Assembly: GCA_001941025.1 (NCBI GenBank)
Contig: MSHE01000008.1
Coordinates: 30,801-65,860 of the forward strand
Reading direction: 5' to 3'
DNA: 35,060 nucleotides
Source: Lachnospiraceae bacterium Zagget3
GTDB taxonomy: Bacteria > Bacillota_A > Clostridia > Lachnospirales > Lachnospiraceae
Below, piece after piece: positions 16,799 to 24,498 of this stretch. The translations under genes were made by a program, and so were the position numbers. Below the pieces are notes generated by a model. That model had not been told where the DNA came from and searched no databases. It was given only the letters and a program-made list of their open reading frames with translations. Position 1 is the first letter of the stretch. The number at the start of each line of letters is the position of its first letter.

Positions 16799-18046
16799 AT
16801 GGAAAAAAATGTGATGGTAGGACAATCCGGCGGCCCGACGGCAGCCATCAACTCAAGCCTGGCCGGAGTTTATGAGACCGCGATCGAGCGCGGTGCCGGA
16901 AAAGTCTATGGGATGTTGAACGGGATCCAGGGACTGCTGGAAGGACGCTACATCGACCTGTCGGACCACATGAAGTCGGGGCTGGACATCGAGCTGATGA
17001 AGCGGACACCGGCCTCCTTCCTCGGTTCCTGCCGGTATAAACTGCCCGCGATCGAGGGAAACGAGGACGTCTATAAAAAGATCTTTGACACACTGGGGCA
17101 CCTCGATGTCGGTACGTTTATCTATATCGGCGGCAACGACTCCATGGACACGATCGACAAGCTGTCGAAGTACGGGGCGAGCATCAAGAGTACGATCTGT
17201 TTTGTCGGCTGCCCGAAGACGGTGGACAATGATCTGACGCATACAGATCACACGCCGGGCTATGGCAGCGCGGCGAAATACATCGCCATCTCCATGAAGG
17301 AGCTGATCCGCGACGGGTTTACGATCGATCTGAAAAATGGCATGTGCACGGTCGTTGAGATCATGGGCCGGGACGCGGGGTGGCTGACCGGTGCCGCGGC
17401 GCTTTCCCGCGACGAGGACTGCGACGGGCCGGATCTGATCTATCTGCCGGAGCTTCCGTTTGATGTCGAGACCTGTGTAAACAAGGTAAAGGAATTACTC
17501 ACGAAAAAGAACGCCGTGGTCGTGGCGGTCTCCGAGGGGATCCGCACGGCGGACGGCACGTATGTGTGCGAGCTTGGCAATACGGCCGACTATGTCGACG
17601 CGTTCGGCCACAAACAGCTGACCGGGACCGCGTCCTATCTGGCGGGGTTTATCGCCGGAGAGCTCGGCTGCAAGACCCGCGCGATCGAATTTTCCACGCT
17701 GCAGCGCGCCGGTTCCCATGTCGCGTCCTTAACGGACAGCATGGAGGCCGAGGAGGCGGGCGCGGCGGCAGTCCGCGCGGCGGAAGCCGGACAGTCGGGC
17801 CGGATGATCACGTTTAAGCGCGTCTCCGAGGAGCCATACATCTGTGTGGCGGATCAGGAGGATGTCAGCATGATCGCCAACGCGGAGCGTACGGTCCCGC
17901 GCGAGTGGATCAACAAGGACGGTGACTACGTGACGGAGGAGTTTCTCGAGTACGCGCGGCCGCTGATCCAGGGGCAGCTGCAGCCGGTCATGGTAAACGG
18001 CCTGCCGAAGCATCTGCCGGTACCCGAAGGACTCAGAGAACGGTAA
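16799..18046 (+). CDS. pfp: Phosphofructokinase, probably pyrophosphate-dependent
   Basis: The enzyme phosphorylates fructose-6-phosphate at C1. Two active-site segments point to PPi rather than ATP as phosphoryl donor: GGNDSM (111-116), where ATP enzymes have GGDGS, and PKTVDND (139-145), where Lys140 replaces the Gly of PGTIDND. These are the established donor determinants; PPi use would make the step reversible and spare ATP. MGRDAGWLTG is the conserved substrate-side motif. The 415-residue length matches the longer PPi-type clade. ATG 16799 has AAAGGAG 7 nt upstream. It is followed after 39 nt by aldolase, the next glycolytic enzyme. Confidence 0.9.
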   Translation: MEKNVMVGQSGGPTAAINSSLAGVYETAIERGAGKVYGMLNGIQGLLEGRYIDLSDHMKSGLDIELMKRTPASFLGSCRYKLPAIEGNEDVYKKIFDTLGHLDVGTFIYIGGNDSMDTIDKLSKYGASIKSTICFVGCPKTVDNDLTHTDHTPGYGSAAKYIAISMKELIRDGFTIDLKNGMCTVVEIMGRDAGWLTGAAALSRDEDCDGPDLIYLPELPFDVETCVNKVKELLTKKNAVVVAVSEGIRTADGTYVCELGNTADYVDAFGHKQLTGTASYLAGFIAGELGCKTRAIEFSTLQRAGSHVASLTDSMEAEEAGAAAVRAAEAGQSGRMITFKRVSEEPYICVADQEDVSMIANAERTVPREWINKDGDYVTEEFLEYARPLIQGQLQPVMVNGLPKHLPVPEGLRER

Positions 18047-18085
18047 AAATCATATTTTTATAAATTTTTTAAGGAGGGAATACTT

Positions 18086-19039
18086 ATGGGATTAGTTGGA
18101 ACCACAGAGATGTTTAAAAAGGCTTATGAAGGCGGATACGCGATCGGCGCGTTCAACGTCAACAACATGGAACTCATTCAGGGCATCACGGAGGCGGCCG
18201 GCGAACTCAACGCCCCGCTGATCCTTCAGGTGTCCGCGGGCGCGCGCAAATACGCGAACCCGACGTACTTAAAGAAGCTGGTGGACGCGGCGGTGATCGA
18301 GCAGCCGCATATTCCCATCGCGCTGCACTTAGACCACGGCGCGGACCTTGATATCTGCAAGGCCTGCATCGAAAACGGATTCACTTCCGTCATGATCGAC
18401 GGGTCCAAATATCCCTTTGAGGAAAATATCGAGTTGACGAAATCGGTCGTCGATTACGCGCACGAGAGAGGCATTGTGGTCGAGGGAGAGCTCGGAAAGC
18501 TCGCCGGCATCGAGGACGATGTGAACGTGGCCGACGACGACGCGAACTTCACGCAGCCGGATGAGGTCGAAGAGTTTGTCAGCCGCACGGGCGTCGACTC
18601 GCTGGCCATCGCCATCGGCACGAGTCACGGCGCGTATAAGTTCAAACCCGGCCAGAAACCGCAGCTTCGCTTTGACATTTTAGAGGAAGTTTCGAAACGT
18701 CTTCCGAACTACCCCATCGTGCTGCACGGCGCGTCGAGCGTCCTGCAGAACTACGTCCAGATCATCCAGGATCACGGCGGCAACTTAAAAGACGCCATCG
18801 GCATTCCGGAGGATATGCTCCGGCAGGCGGCGCGCTCCGCGGTCTGCAAGATCAACATCGACTCCGACCTGCGTCTGGCCTTGACCGCCGGCGTCCGCGA
18901 AGTGATGTGGGATCATCCGGAGATCTTTGATCCGAGGGAATACTTAAAAGTCGGCCGCCAGTATGTCAAGGATGTGGTCACGCACAAGATTACCGAAGTG
19001 CTCGGATGCGAGGGAAAAGCGGAAGAGATGTCCAAATAA
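18086..19039 (+). CDS. fba: Class II fructose-bisphosphate aldolase
   Basis: This zinc enzyme splits fructose-1,6-bisphosphate into DHAP and glyceraldehyde-3-phosphate. The zinc ligands and active site are visible: LHLDHGAD (about 78-85), GTSHGAYKF (about 178-186) and VLHGASSV (about 212-219), with INIDSDLR near the C-terminus for phosphate binding. The 317-residue length is typical. The ribosome binding site is very strong (AAGGAGGG, 7 nt before the ATG), consistent with high expression. It lies between the two phosphofructokinase genes and is closed by its own terminator, so pfkA downstream needs read-through or a separate promoter. Confidence 0.96.
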   Translation: MGLVGTTEMFKKAYEGGYAIGAFNVNNMELIQGITEAAGELNAPLILQVSAGARKYANPTYLKKLVDAAVIEQPHIPIALHLDHGADLDICKACIENGFTSVMIDGSKYPFEENIELTKSVVDYAHERGIVVEGELGKLAGIEDDVNVADDDANFTQPDEVEEFVSRTGVDSLAIAIGTSHGAYKFKPGQKPQLRFDILEEVSKRLPNYPIVLHGASSVLQNYVQIIQDHGGNLKDAIGIPEDMLRQAARSAVCKINIDSDLRLALTAGVREVMWDHPEIFDPREYLKVGRQYVKDVVTHKITEVLGCEGKAEEMSK

Positions 19040-19048
19040 CAAGAACGC

Positions 19049-19091
19049 AAAAAGCCTCCGCTTTCCCAAAAAGAAAAGGGGAGGCTTTTTT
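19049..19091 (+). terminator. Intrinsic terminator after fba
   Basis: AAAAAGCCTCC (19049-19059) pairs with GGAGGC plus the T-run (19080-19091). The 20-nt loop can pair further within itself (CTTT with AAAG). It lies 10 nt after the aldolase stop. Confidence 0.8.
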
Positions 19092-19166
19092 GCGCACGCC
19101 GCGCAGGGGAAGCTGTCTGCTGATGCAGACACGCGGCGGCGCAGCGGGCAGGTGCGAGCCTGCCCG
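19092..19166 (+). promoter_or_regulatory. Structured GC-rich leader of pfkA (three stems)
   Basis: An outer stem pairs CGCCGCG (19097-19103) with CGCGGCG (19132-19138), extendable by GCGC on both sides past one mismatch. Inside it TGTCTGC-TGAT-GCAGACA (19114-19131) is a perfect 7-bp hairpin. A separate 8-bp hairpin, CGGGCAGG (19145-19152) with CCTGCCCG (19159-19166), ends a few bases before the AAGGAGG ribosome binding site. No -10/-35 pair is visible here, so the structure probably belongs to RNA reading through from fba. Confidence 0.6.
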
Positions 19167-19184
19167 ATCGAAGGAGGATGAGTC

Positions 19185-20162
19185 ATGGCGAAAGAAGTAG
19201 AGACGATCGGTGTCTTAACGAGCGGCGGCGACGCGCCGGGTATGAACGCGGCTATCCGCGCGGTGGTGCGCGAGGCGCTCGCGAAGGGAAAGAAAGTAAA
19301 AGGAATCAAGCGGGGTTATACCGGACTGCTCGGAGAGCAGATCATAGACATGGCAGGCAGCGATGTCTCAAATATCATCGAGCGGGGCGGAACGATCCTG
19401 GAGACCGACCGCTGTCCGGAGTTTGAGACGGAGGAAGGCCAGAAGAAGGGAGCCGAAGTCTGCAAAAAACACGGCATCGACGGCCTTGTCGTGATCGGCG
19501 GGGACGGCTCGTTCCGCGGCGCGCAGAAGCTGGCCGACCACGGCATCAACACGATCGGTGTTCCGGGGACGATCGATCTGGACATCTCGTGCACGGACTA
19601 TACGATCGGGTTTGACACGGCGGTCAACACCGCGATGGAGGCCATCGACAAGATCCGTGATACCGCGTCCTCCCATGAACGCTGCAGCATCATTGAGGTG
19701 ATGGGCCGCGAGGCCGGCTATATCGCGCTGTGGTGCGGCATCGCGAACGGGGCGGAGCAGATCCTGATCCCGGAAAAATATGACTATGACGAGCAGGAGA
19801 TCGTGGACGACATCATCGCGAGCTTAAAGCGCGGGAAAAAGCACTATATCATCATTGTGGCGGAGGGCGTCGGACACAGTATCTCCATGGCGCGGCGATT
19901 TGAGGCCGCGACCGGCATGGCGACGCGCGCGACGATCCTGGGACACATGCAGCGGGGCGGCAGCCCCACCTGCAAAGACCGCGTCTACGCGACCATGATG
20001 GGCGCGATGGCGTCAGACCTGCTCTGCGAGGGCAAGAGCAACCGCCTTGTCGCGTACAAGGACGGAGAGTTCGTCGATTTTGACATCGATGAGGCGCTGG
20101 CCATGGAGAAGAATATCTCCGATTACCAGTTTATGGTCGGACGGAACATGACGATCGTATGA
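19185..20162 (+). CDS. pfkA: ATP-dependent 6-phosphofructokinase
   Basis: This is the classical 325-residue bacterial enzyme: GVLTSGGDAPGMNAAIR at the N-terminus, GGDGS (105-109, the ATP signature), PGTIDLD (127-133, catalytic D131 with T129 and D133) and MGREAGYIA. Position 132 is Leu where most enzymes have Asn; the same IDLD form is, from memory, common in clostridial PfkA, so activity is not in doubt. ATG 19185 has AAGGAGG upstream and is preceded by a hairpin. Its stop overlaps the next start (ATGA). With the PPi-type enzyme 1.1 kb upstream the organism can run this step with either donor. Confidence 0.95.
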   Translation: MAKEVETIGVLTSGGDAPGMNAAIRAVVREALAKGKKVKGIKRGYTGLLGEQIIDMAGSDVSNIIERGGTILETDRCPEFETEEGQKKGAEVCKKHGIDGLVVIGGDGSFRGAQKLADHGINTIGVPGTIDLDISCTDYTIGFDTAVNTAMEAIDKIRDTASSHERCSIIEVMGREAGYIALWCGIANGAEQILIPEKYDYDEQEIVDDIIASLKRGKKHYIIIVAEGVGHSISMARRFEAATGMATRATILGHMQRGGSPTCKDRVYATMMGAMASDLLCEGKSNRLVAYKDGEFVDFDIDEALAMEKNISDYQFMVGRNMTIV

Positions 20163-21052
20163 TTACAAGCACCGCGAATCCGCAAGTAAAAAATCTGGCG
20201 CAGCTGCAGAAAAAAGCGAAAGTCCGGAAGGAGCAGGGCGTTTTTCCCGTCGAGGGCGCGCGTATCGCGCGCGAAGTGCCTCCCGACCGCGTCGAGGCGG
20301 TCTATGCCTCGGAATCTTTTCTGCGCGAGCCGGAGAATGAGGAGATGGTGAAGAGGCTGCTCGGGGACGGCGACTGTCCCGGGGAATTGCGCTGTGAGGT
20401 CCTGTCGGATGCCGTGTTCTGGCATATATCGGATACGCGGACGCCGCAGGGGATTTTGTGTCTTGTGCGGATGCGGGAGTACCGCCCGGAGGAAGTGTTC
20501 GCGGCGTCGGATTGCCGGGATGCGGATGCCGGGAACGCGCCGGCCGGCTTGTGGATGGTGTTGGAGAGTCTGCAGGATCCCGGGAACCTGGGTACCGTCT
20601 TTCGGACGGCGGAAGGCGCGGGCGTTTCGGGAATAATCCTGGATACCGCCACGGCGGATCCCTACAATCCGAAGGCGGTCCGCTCTACAATGGGCAGCAT
20701 CCTGCGGATGCCGTTTCTGGTCTCGAAGAATCTACCGGCAACGCTGGGAGAGATGCGCTCCCGTGGAATCCGCGTCTTTGCCGCCGACGGCGGAGAGCAT
20801 GCCGACGGAACGGGAGAGTTCCATGCCTGCGGAGCGGCCGGTGTTTCCTATACGGAGGAGGACTATACGGGCCCGACGGCGTTTGTGATCGGAAATGAAG
20901 GAAACGGATTAAGCGATGGCGCGCGGGCATCGGTGGACGGTTCGGTCCGCATTCCCATGCGCGGACAGTTGGAATCTTTAAACGCGTCGACAGCCGCCGC
21001 GATCCTCTTATACGAGGCGGACCGGCAGCGAAGACAAAAAAGGGGAACTTAA
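20159..21052 (+). CDS. SpoU/TrmH-family RNA 2'-O-methyltransferase
   Basis: The 297-residue protein has an N-terminal substrate-binding domain (ITSTANPQVKNLAQLQKKAKVR, the L30e/L7Ae-like start of the RlmB group) and a C-terminal SPOUT knot with motif 1 (DPGNLGTVFRTAEGAG), motif 2 (FVIGNEGNGLS) and motif 3 (IPMRGQLESLNASTAAAILLYE). It methylates the 2'-OH of a ribose in rRNA or tRNA using SAM; the exact target is not evident. A 30-40 residue variable stretch near 110-130 separates the domains. ATG 20159 overlaps the pfkA stop, so translation is coupled. Confidence 0.9.
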   Translation: MITSTANPQVKNLAQLQKKAKVRKEQGVFPVEGARIAREVPPDRVEAVYASESFLREPENEEMVKRLLGDGDCPGELRCEVLSDAVFWHISDTRTPQGILCLVRMREYRPEEVFAASDCRDADAGNAPAGLWMVLESLQDPGNLGTVFRTAEGAGVSGIILDTATADPYNPKAVRSTMGSILRMPFLVSKNLPATLGEMRSRGIRVFAADGGEHADGTGEFHACGAAGVSYTEEDYTGPTAFVIGNEGNGLSDGARASVDGSVRIPMRGQLESLNASTAAAILLYEADRQRRQKRGT

Positions 21053-21074
21053 TTTAAAGGAGGGGTGAGAAGGT

Positions 21075-21794
21075 ATGGCAGACGAACCGAGGCAGGTATA
21101 CGAAGACGTCAATGAATGGCAGAACCTGATGTTTCTTTACCGCTCGGCGATCCGTGAGGTAAGGGCGACGCTGGATACGATGAATGATGAGTTTCAATTC
21201 ATCTACCAGTACAACCCCATCGAGTATATCAAGACCCGGATCAAGACGCCGGAGAGTATTGTAAACAAACTGCAGCGGGACGGATATGAAAGCACCATTG
21301 AGAATATGGTGGAGTATGTGAACGACATCGCGGGAGTCCGCGTCGTCTGTTCGTTCACTTCGGACATCTATCGTTTGGCGGAAATGATAGGAAAGAAGAA
21401 CGACTTTTCCATTCTCTATGTCAAGGACTTTATCAAGCATCCGAAAGAGAGCGGCTATCGCAGCTACCACATGCACATCTCGGTGCCGGTTCAGACATCA
21501 AAGGGAATCGTGCCCACGAAGGTGGAACTGCAGATCCGCACGATCGCCATGGATTTTTGGGCGAGCCTGGAGCACAAGATCTATTACAAGTTCGAAGGAG
21601 AGGCACCGGATTACATCAGCCGGGATCTGCGGTCCTGCGCCACGATCGTGGCGAATCTGGATGAGAAGATGCTCTCGTTAAACGAGGCCATCATGGAAGT
21701 GGCGGCCGAAGAGCGGCGGGAAGAAGCCGCGGCCGCGGCAGCGGCGCAGGCGGTGGAAGCGATTCAGGTACTGCGGTCCGCGGAGAAAAAGTAA
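21075..21794 (+). CDS. relQ: RelQ-type small alarmone synthetase
   Basis: This 239-residue protein is a stand-alone (p)ppGpp synthetase domain; no HD hydrolase, TGS or ACT domain is present. Synthetase motifs are DIAGVRVVC (84-92), HPKESGYRSYHMHI (122-135) and KVELQIRTIAMDFWASLEHK (149-168). The enzyme moves pyrophosphate from ATP to GDP or GTP; RelQ-type enzymes are tetramers tuned by transcription and by pppGpp. The C-terminal 25 residues are an Ala/Glu-rich helix, longer than I expect. ATG 21075 has AAGGAGGGG upstream, 22 nt after the methyltransferase gene. The 3' end overlaps the convergent ahcY gene by 31 nt. Confidence 0.92.
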   Translation: MADEPRQVYEDVNEWQNLMFLYRSAIREVRATLDTMNDEFQFIYQYNPIEYIKTRIKTPESIVNKLQRDGYESTIENMVEYVNDIAGVRVVCSFTSDIYRLAEMIGKKNDFSILYVKDFIKHPKESGYRSYHMHISVPVQTSKGIVPTKVELQIRTIAMDFWASLEHKIYYKFEGEAPDYISRDLRSCATIVANLDEKMLSLNEAIMEVAAEERREEAAAAAAAQAVEAIQVLRSAEKK

Positions 21795-23023
21795 TTCAGA
21801 TACGCCTCCTGTTCCGGCGTCAGCACGTCGATGGACTTTCCGAGGGACTTTAATTCCCGCTCTGCCACCTCCCGGTCGATCTCGTAAGGGACGGGAATCA
21901 GGCGTGCCGTGAGGTCCCCGCGGTGTTCCACAAGATATCTGGCGGAAAGAGCCTGGATCGCGAAGCTCATATCCATGATCTCCGCCGGGTGGCCGTCGCC
22001 TGCCGCAAGGTTGACAAGACGGCCCTCCGCCAGCACATAGATCCAGCGGTCGTCCGCGATCCGATACCCGGTGATGTTCGCCCGCTGGTCGATCGTCTCC
22101 GGCGCGATCTCGCGCAGGCGCTTCATGTCGATCTCCACGTCGAAGTGGCCGGCATTGCAGAGAATGGCGCCATTTTTCATCACTTTAAAATCTTCTTCGC
22201 CGATCACGCCGGCGCAGCCCGTGACAGTGACGAAAAAGTCACCGACCGCTGCCGCCTCACGCATCGGCATCACATCGAAGCCGTCCATGACGGCTTCAAT
22301 TGCTTTTACGGGGTCGACTTCGGTGACGATGACGCGCGCGCCGAGTCCTTTGGCGCGCAGGGACACCCCCTTGCCGCACCAGCCGTATCCGGCCACGACG
22401 ACATTCTTGCCCGCGACGATCAGATTTGTCGTGCGGTTGATGCCGTCCCACACGGACTGTCCCGTGCCGTAGCGGTTGTCAAAGAGATGCTTGCAGTCGG
22501 CATCGTTGACGAGCACCATCGGAAAGGCGAGTTCTCCGGCCTGTTCCATGGCGCGAAGGCGGATGATGCCGGTCGTCGTCTCCTCGCAGCCGCCGATGAC
22601 ATGCGGGATCTTATCCCGCAGCTGCGTGTGCAGGATGTGTACCAGGTCGCCACCGTCATCGATGATCAGATTGCAGTCGTGTGACAGCACTTCCCTCAGA
22701 TTGGATTCATATTCCTCGTCGGTACAGCCGTGCCAGGCGTATACGGACAGGCCGTCCTTTGCCAGCGCCGCCGCCACGTCGTCCTGCGTGGAGAGCGGAT
22801 TGCTGCCGGTGATGTACATCTCGGCGCCGCCTGCCGCCAGCACCTTGCACAGGTAGGCGGTCTTTGCCTCCAGATGAATGGAGAGGGCGATGCGGATGCC
22901 TTCAAACGGGCGGTCTTTTTTAAAGTCCTCCTCCAGACCGCGCAGAAGGGGGCAGTTTTTTTGCACCCAGTCAATCTTGCGCGCGCCCGAGGGGGCGAGT
23001 GTGAGGTCTTTTATTTTACTCAT
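21764..23023 (-). CDS. ahcY: Adenosylhomocysteinase
   Basis: This NAD-dependent enzyme hydrolyses S-adenosylhomocysteine to adenosine and homocysteine, removing the inhibitor of SAM-dependent methylation. Visible are the substrate-domain segment NDADCKHLFDNRYG (173-186), the NAD Rossmann motif GYGWCGKG (212-219), GCAGVIGEEDF and NAGHFDVEID. The 419-residue length is the short bacterial/archaeal type without the large insertion. ATG 23023 has GAGGAG 7 nt upstream. It is transcribed alone on the minus strand, and its last 31 nt overlap the end of relQ. No SAH riboswitch was recognised upstream. Confidence 0.95.
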   Translation of the reverse strand: MSKIKDLTLAPSGARKIDWVQKNCPLLRGLEEDFKKDRPFEGIRIALSIHLEAKTAYLCKVLAAGGAEMYITGSNPLSTQDDVAAALAKDGLSVYAWHGCTDEEYESNLREVLSHDCNLIIDDGGDLVHILHTQLRDKIPHVIGGCEETTTGIIRLRAMEQAGELAFPMVLVNDADCKHLFDNRYGTGQSVWDGINRTTNLIVAGKNVVVAGYGWCGKGVSLRAKGLGARVIVTEVDPVKAIEAVMDGFDVMPMREAAAVGDFFVTVTGCAGVIGEEDFKVMKNGAILCNAGHFDVEIDMKRLREIAPETIDQRANITGYRIADDRWIYVLAEGRLVNLAAGDGHPAEIMDMSFAIQALSARYLVEHRGDLTARLIPVPYEIDREVAERELKSLGKSIDVLTPEQEAYLNYFFSADRST

Positions 23024-23042
23024 GTTGTCTCCTCAAATATAG

Positions 23043-23086
23043 TATGATACCGCGGATCGCTATGCGCGTTGTTCTCTTGTATCATA
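23043..23086. promoter_or_regulatory. Inverted repeat around the ahcY leader
   Basis: TATGATAC (23043-23050) and GTATCATA (23079-23086) are exact inverted copies 28 nt apart. One copy overlaps the predicted ahcY -10, the other lies beside the ribosome binding site. It could be an operator pair or an RNA stem. Confidence 0.4.
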
Positions 23087-23109
23087 ATAAAAATATCCTG
23101 ATTCGGCAA
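23081..23109 (-). promoter_or_regulatory. Candidate sigma-A promoter of ahcY
   Basis: On the minus strand TTGCCG (23109-23104) and TATGAT (23086-23081) are 17 nt apart. The -10 is part of the inverted repeat described separately. Confidence 0.45.
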
Positions 23110-23170
23110 CCGAAAAATGTCGAAAAGGGCGGCCCCCACCCGGGAAAAGCGCGAGGCCTGTAGAAACGGG

Positions 23171-23199
23171 TTGACTTTGCCGCTTTGAAGTGGTAAAAT
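23171..23199 (+). promoter_or_regulatory. Strong sigma-A promoter of the ABC transporter operon
   Basis: TTGACT (23171-23176) and TAAAAT (23194-23199) are 17 nt apart, and the -10 is extended (TGG before it). The leader of about 68 nt holds two copies of CCGGACGG (23217-23224 and 23231-23238); no T-box or known riboswitch fits in this space. Confidence 0.7.
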
Positions 23200-23273
23200 A
23201 TCAGCGGTCTCGCAATCCGGACGGTTTGCGCCGGACGGGACGTGAAAAATGAAGGAAAGAGAGGATACGAACA

Positions 23274-24392
23274 ATGAAGATGAAAAAGATTCTGGCATTG
23301 AGTGTAGCAGCAGCGATGTGCGTGGGCCTGGTAGGCCTGACGGCCTGTAATTCCTCCTCCTCGGAGAAAGAAGAGGAAGAAAAACTGGAGGAAGAACCCG
23401 CGAACAGCGTGGAAGAAGCGGAAGAAGCAGTGGAAGAGGTAAATGAGGGAACTTCGGAGTCCTCCTCGTCCTCCGATACCGCAAGTACCACATCGACCAC
23501 GTCGGACGGCAAGTATACGATCGGTATCTGCCAGTCGATGGAGCATCCGGCACTGGATGCCGCGACCGAAGGGTTTGAGGATGCCCTGACCGAAGAGTTC
23601 GGTGACGATGTCACCTTTGACGAGCAGAACGCCCAGGGCGATTCCGCGACTTGCGCGACGATCGTCAACAGCTTTGTCTCGAGCGACGTGGACCTGATCC
23701 TGGCCAACGCGACGGCATCGCTTCAGGCGGCCGCTGCCAGCACGGACACCATCCCGATCCTGGGCACCTCCATCACGGACTACGGCGCAGCGCTTGATAT
23801 CGATTTTAGCGGTGTCGTAGGCGGCAATATCTCCGGCACATCTGATCTGGCACCTTTGGACGAACAGGCGGAAATGCTTCAGGAACTGTTCCCGGAAGCT
23901 GAGAAGGTGGGACTGTTGTTCTGCTCCGCGGAGGCCAACTCCACATATCAGATTGAGAACATTGAGGCGGATCTGGAGGACATGGGCTACGCCTGCACGG
24001 AGTACGGATTTGCCGACTCCAATGATCTGGCGAGCGTCTGTCAGACGGCTTCCTCCGAGAGCGATGTGATCTACATCCCGACGGACAATACGGCGGCTTC
24101 GAACACGGAGCTGATCAACAACATCTGCCTGCCGGATAAGACTCCGATCATCTGTGGCGAAGAGGGCATCTGCGCGGGCTGCGGCGTCGCGACCCTGTCT
24201 ATCAGCTACTATGACCTGGGCTACACCACCGGCCAGATGGCGGCGAAGATCCTGAAAGGCGAAGAGGACATCTCCGATATGGCTGTCGAGTACGCGCCGG
24301 AAGTGACCAAAGAGTACAATGAAGAGATCTGTGAGGAGCTCGGCATTGACATTCCCAACGGCTATACAGCGATTGAAGAGGAAGAAGAGTAA
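23274..24392 (+). CDS. ABC transporter substrate-binding lipoprotein (TrpX/COG2984 type)
   Basis: A signal peptide with the lipobox LTAC (22-25, lipidated Cys25) anchors this 372-residue protein to the outer face of the membrane. A long acidic and Ser/Thr linker (about 26-77) is followed by a periplasmic-binding fold of the PF04392 type: YTIGICQSMEHPALDAATEGFEDAL, ANATASLQAAA, PILGTSITDYGAAL and VGLLFCSAEANS. This family includes the TrpX binding proteins for tryptophan/tyrosine, but the ligand here cannot be assigned. The C-terminus is again acidic. It is the first gene of the operon with permease and ATPase; the start has GAGAGGA about 8 nt upstream. Confidence 0.9.
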   Translation: MKMKKILALSVAAAMCVGLVGLTACNSSSSEKEEEEKLEEEPANSVEEAEEAVEEVNEGTSESSSSSDTASTTSTTSDGKYTIGICQSMEHPALDAATEGFEDALTEEFGDDVTFDEQNAQGDSATCATIVNSFVSSDVDLILANATASLQAAAASTDTIPILGTSITDYGAALDIDFSGVVGGNISGTSDLAPLDEQAEMLQELFPEAEKVGLLFCSAEANSTYQIENIEADLEDMGYACTEYGFADSNDLASVCQTASSESDVIYIPTDNTAASNTELINNICLPDKTPIICGEEGICAGCGVATLSISYYDLGYTTGQMAAKILKGEEDISDMAVEYAPEVTKEYNEEICEELGIDIPNGYTAIEEEEE

Positions 24393-24498
24393 AGCCTGAC
24401 GGGAAAAAAGATTTGGAATAAGACTTTTGTGGACAGCGGGATTGGTGATCGCCAGTTCCGCTGTCTTAGTCAGGAAAACGCATTACGGGGAAATACAA

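Noticed and set aside
23024..23170. SAH or SAM riboswitch before ahcY
   Set aside because: Only a simple inverted repeat is present; no multi-stem conserved core was recognised and the leader is short.
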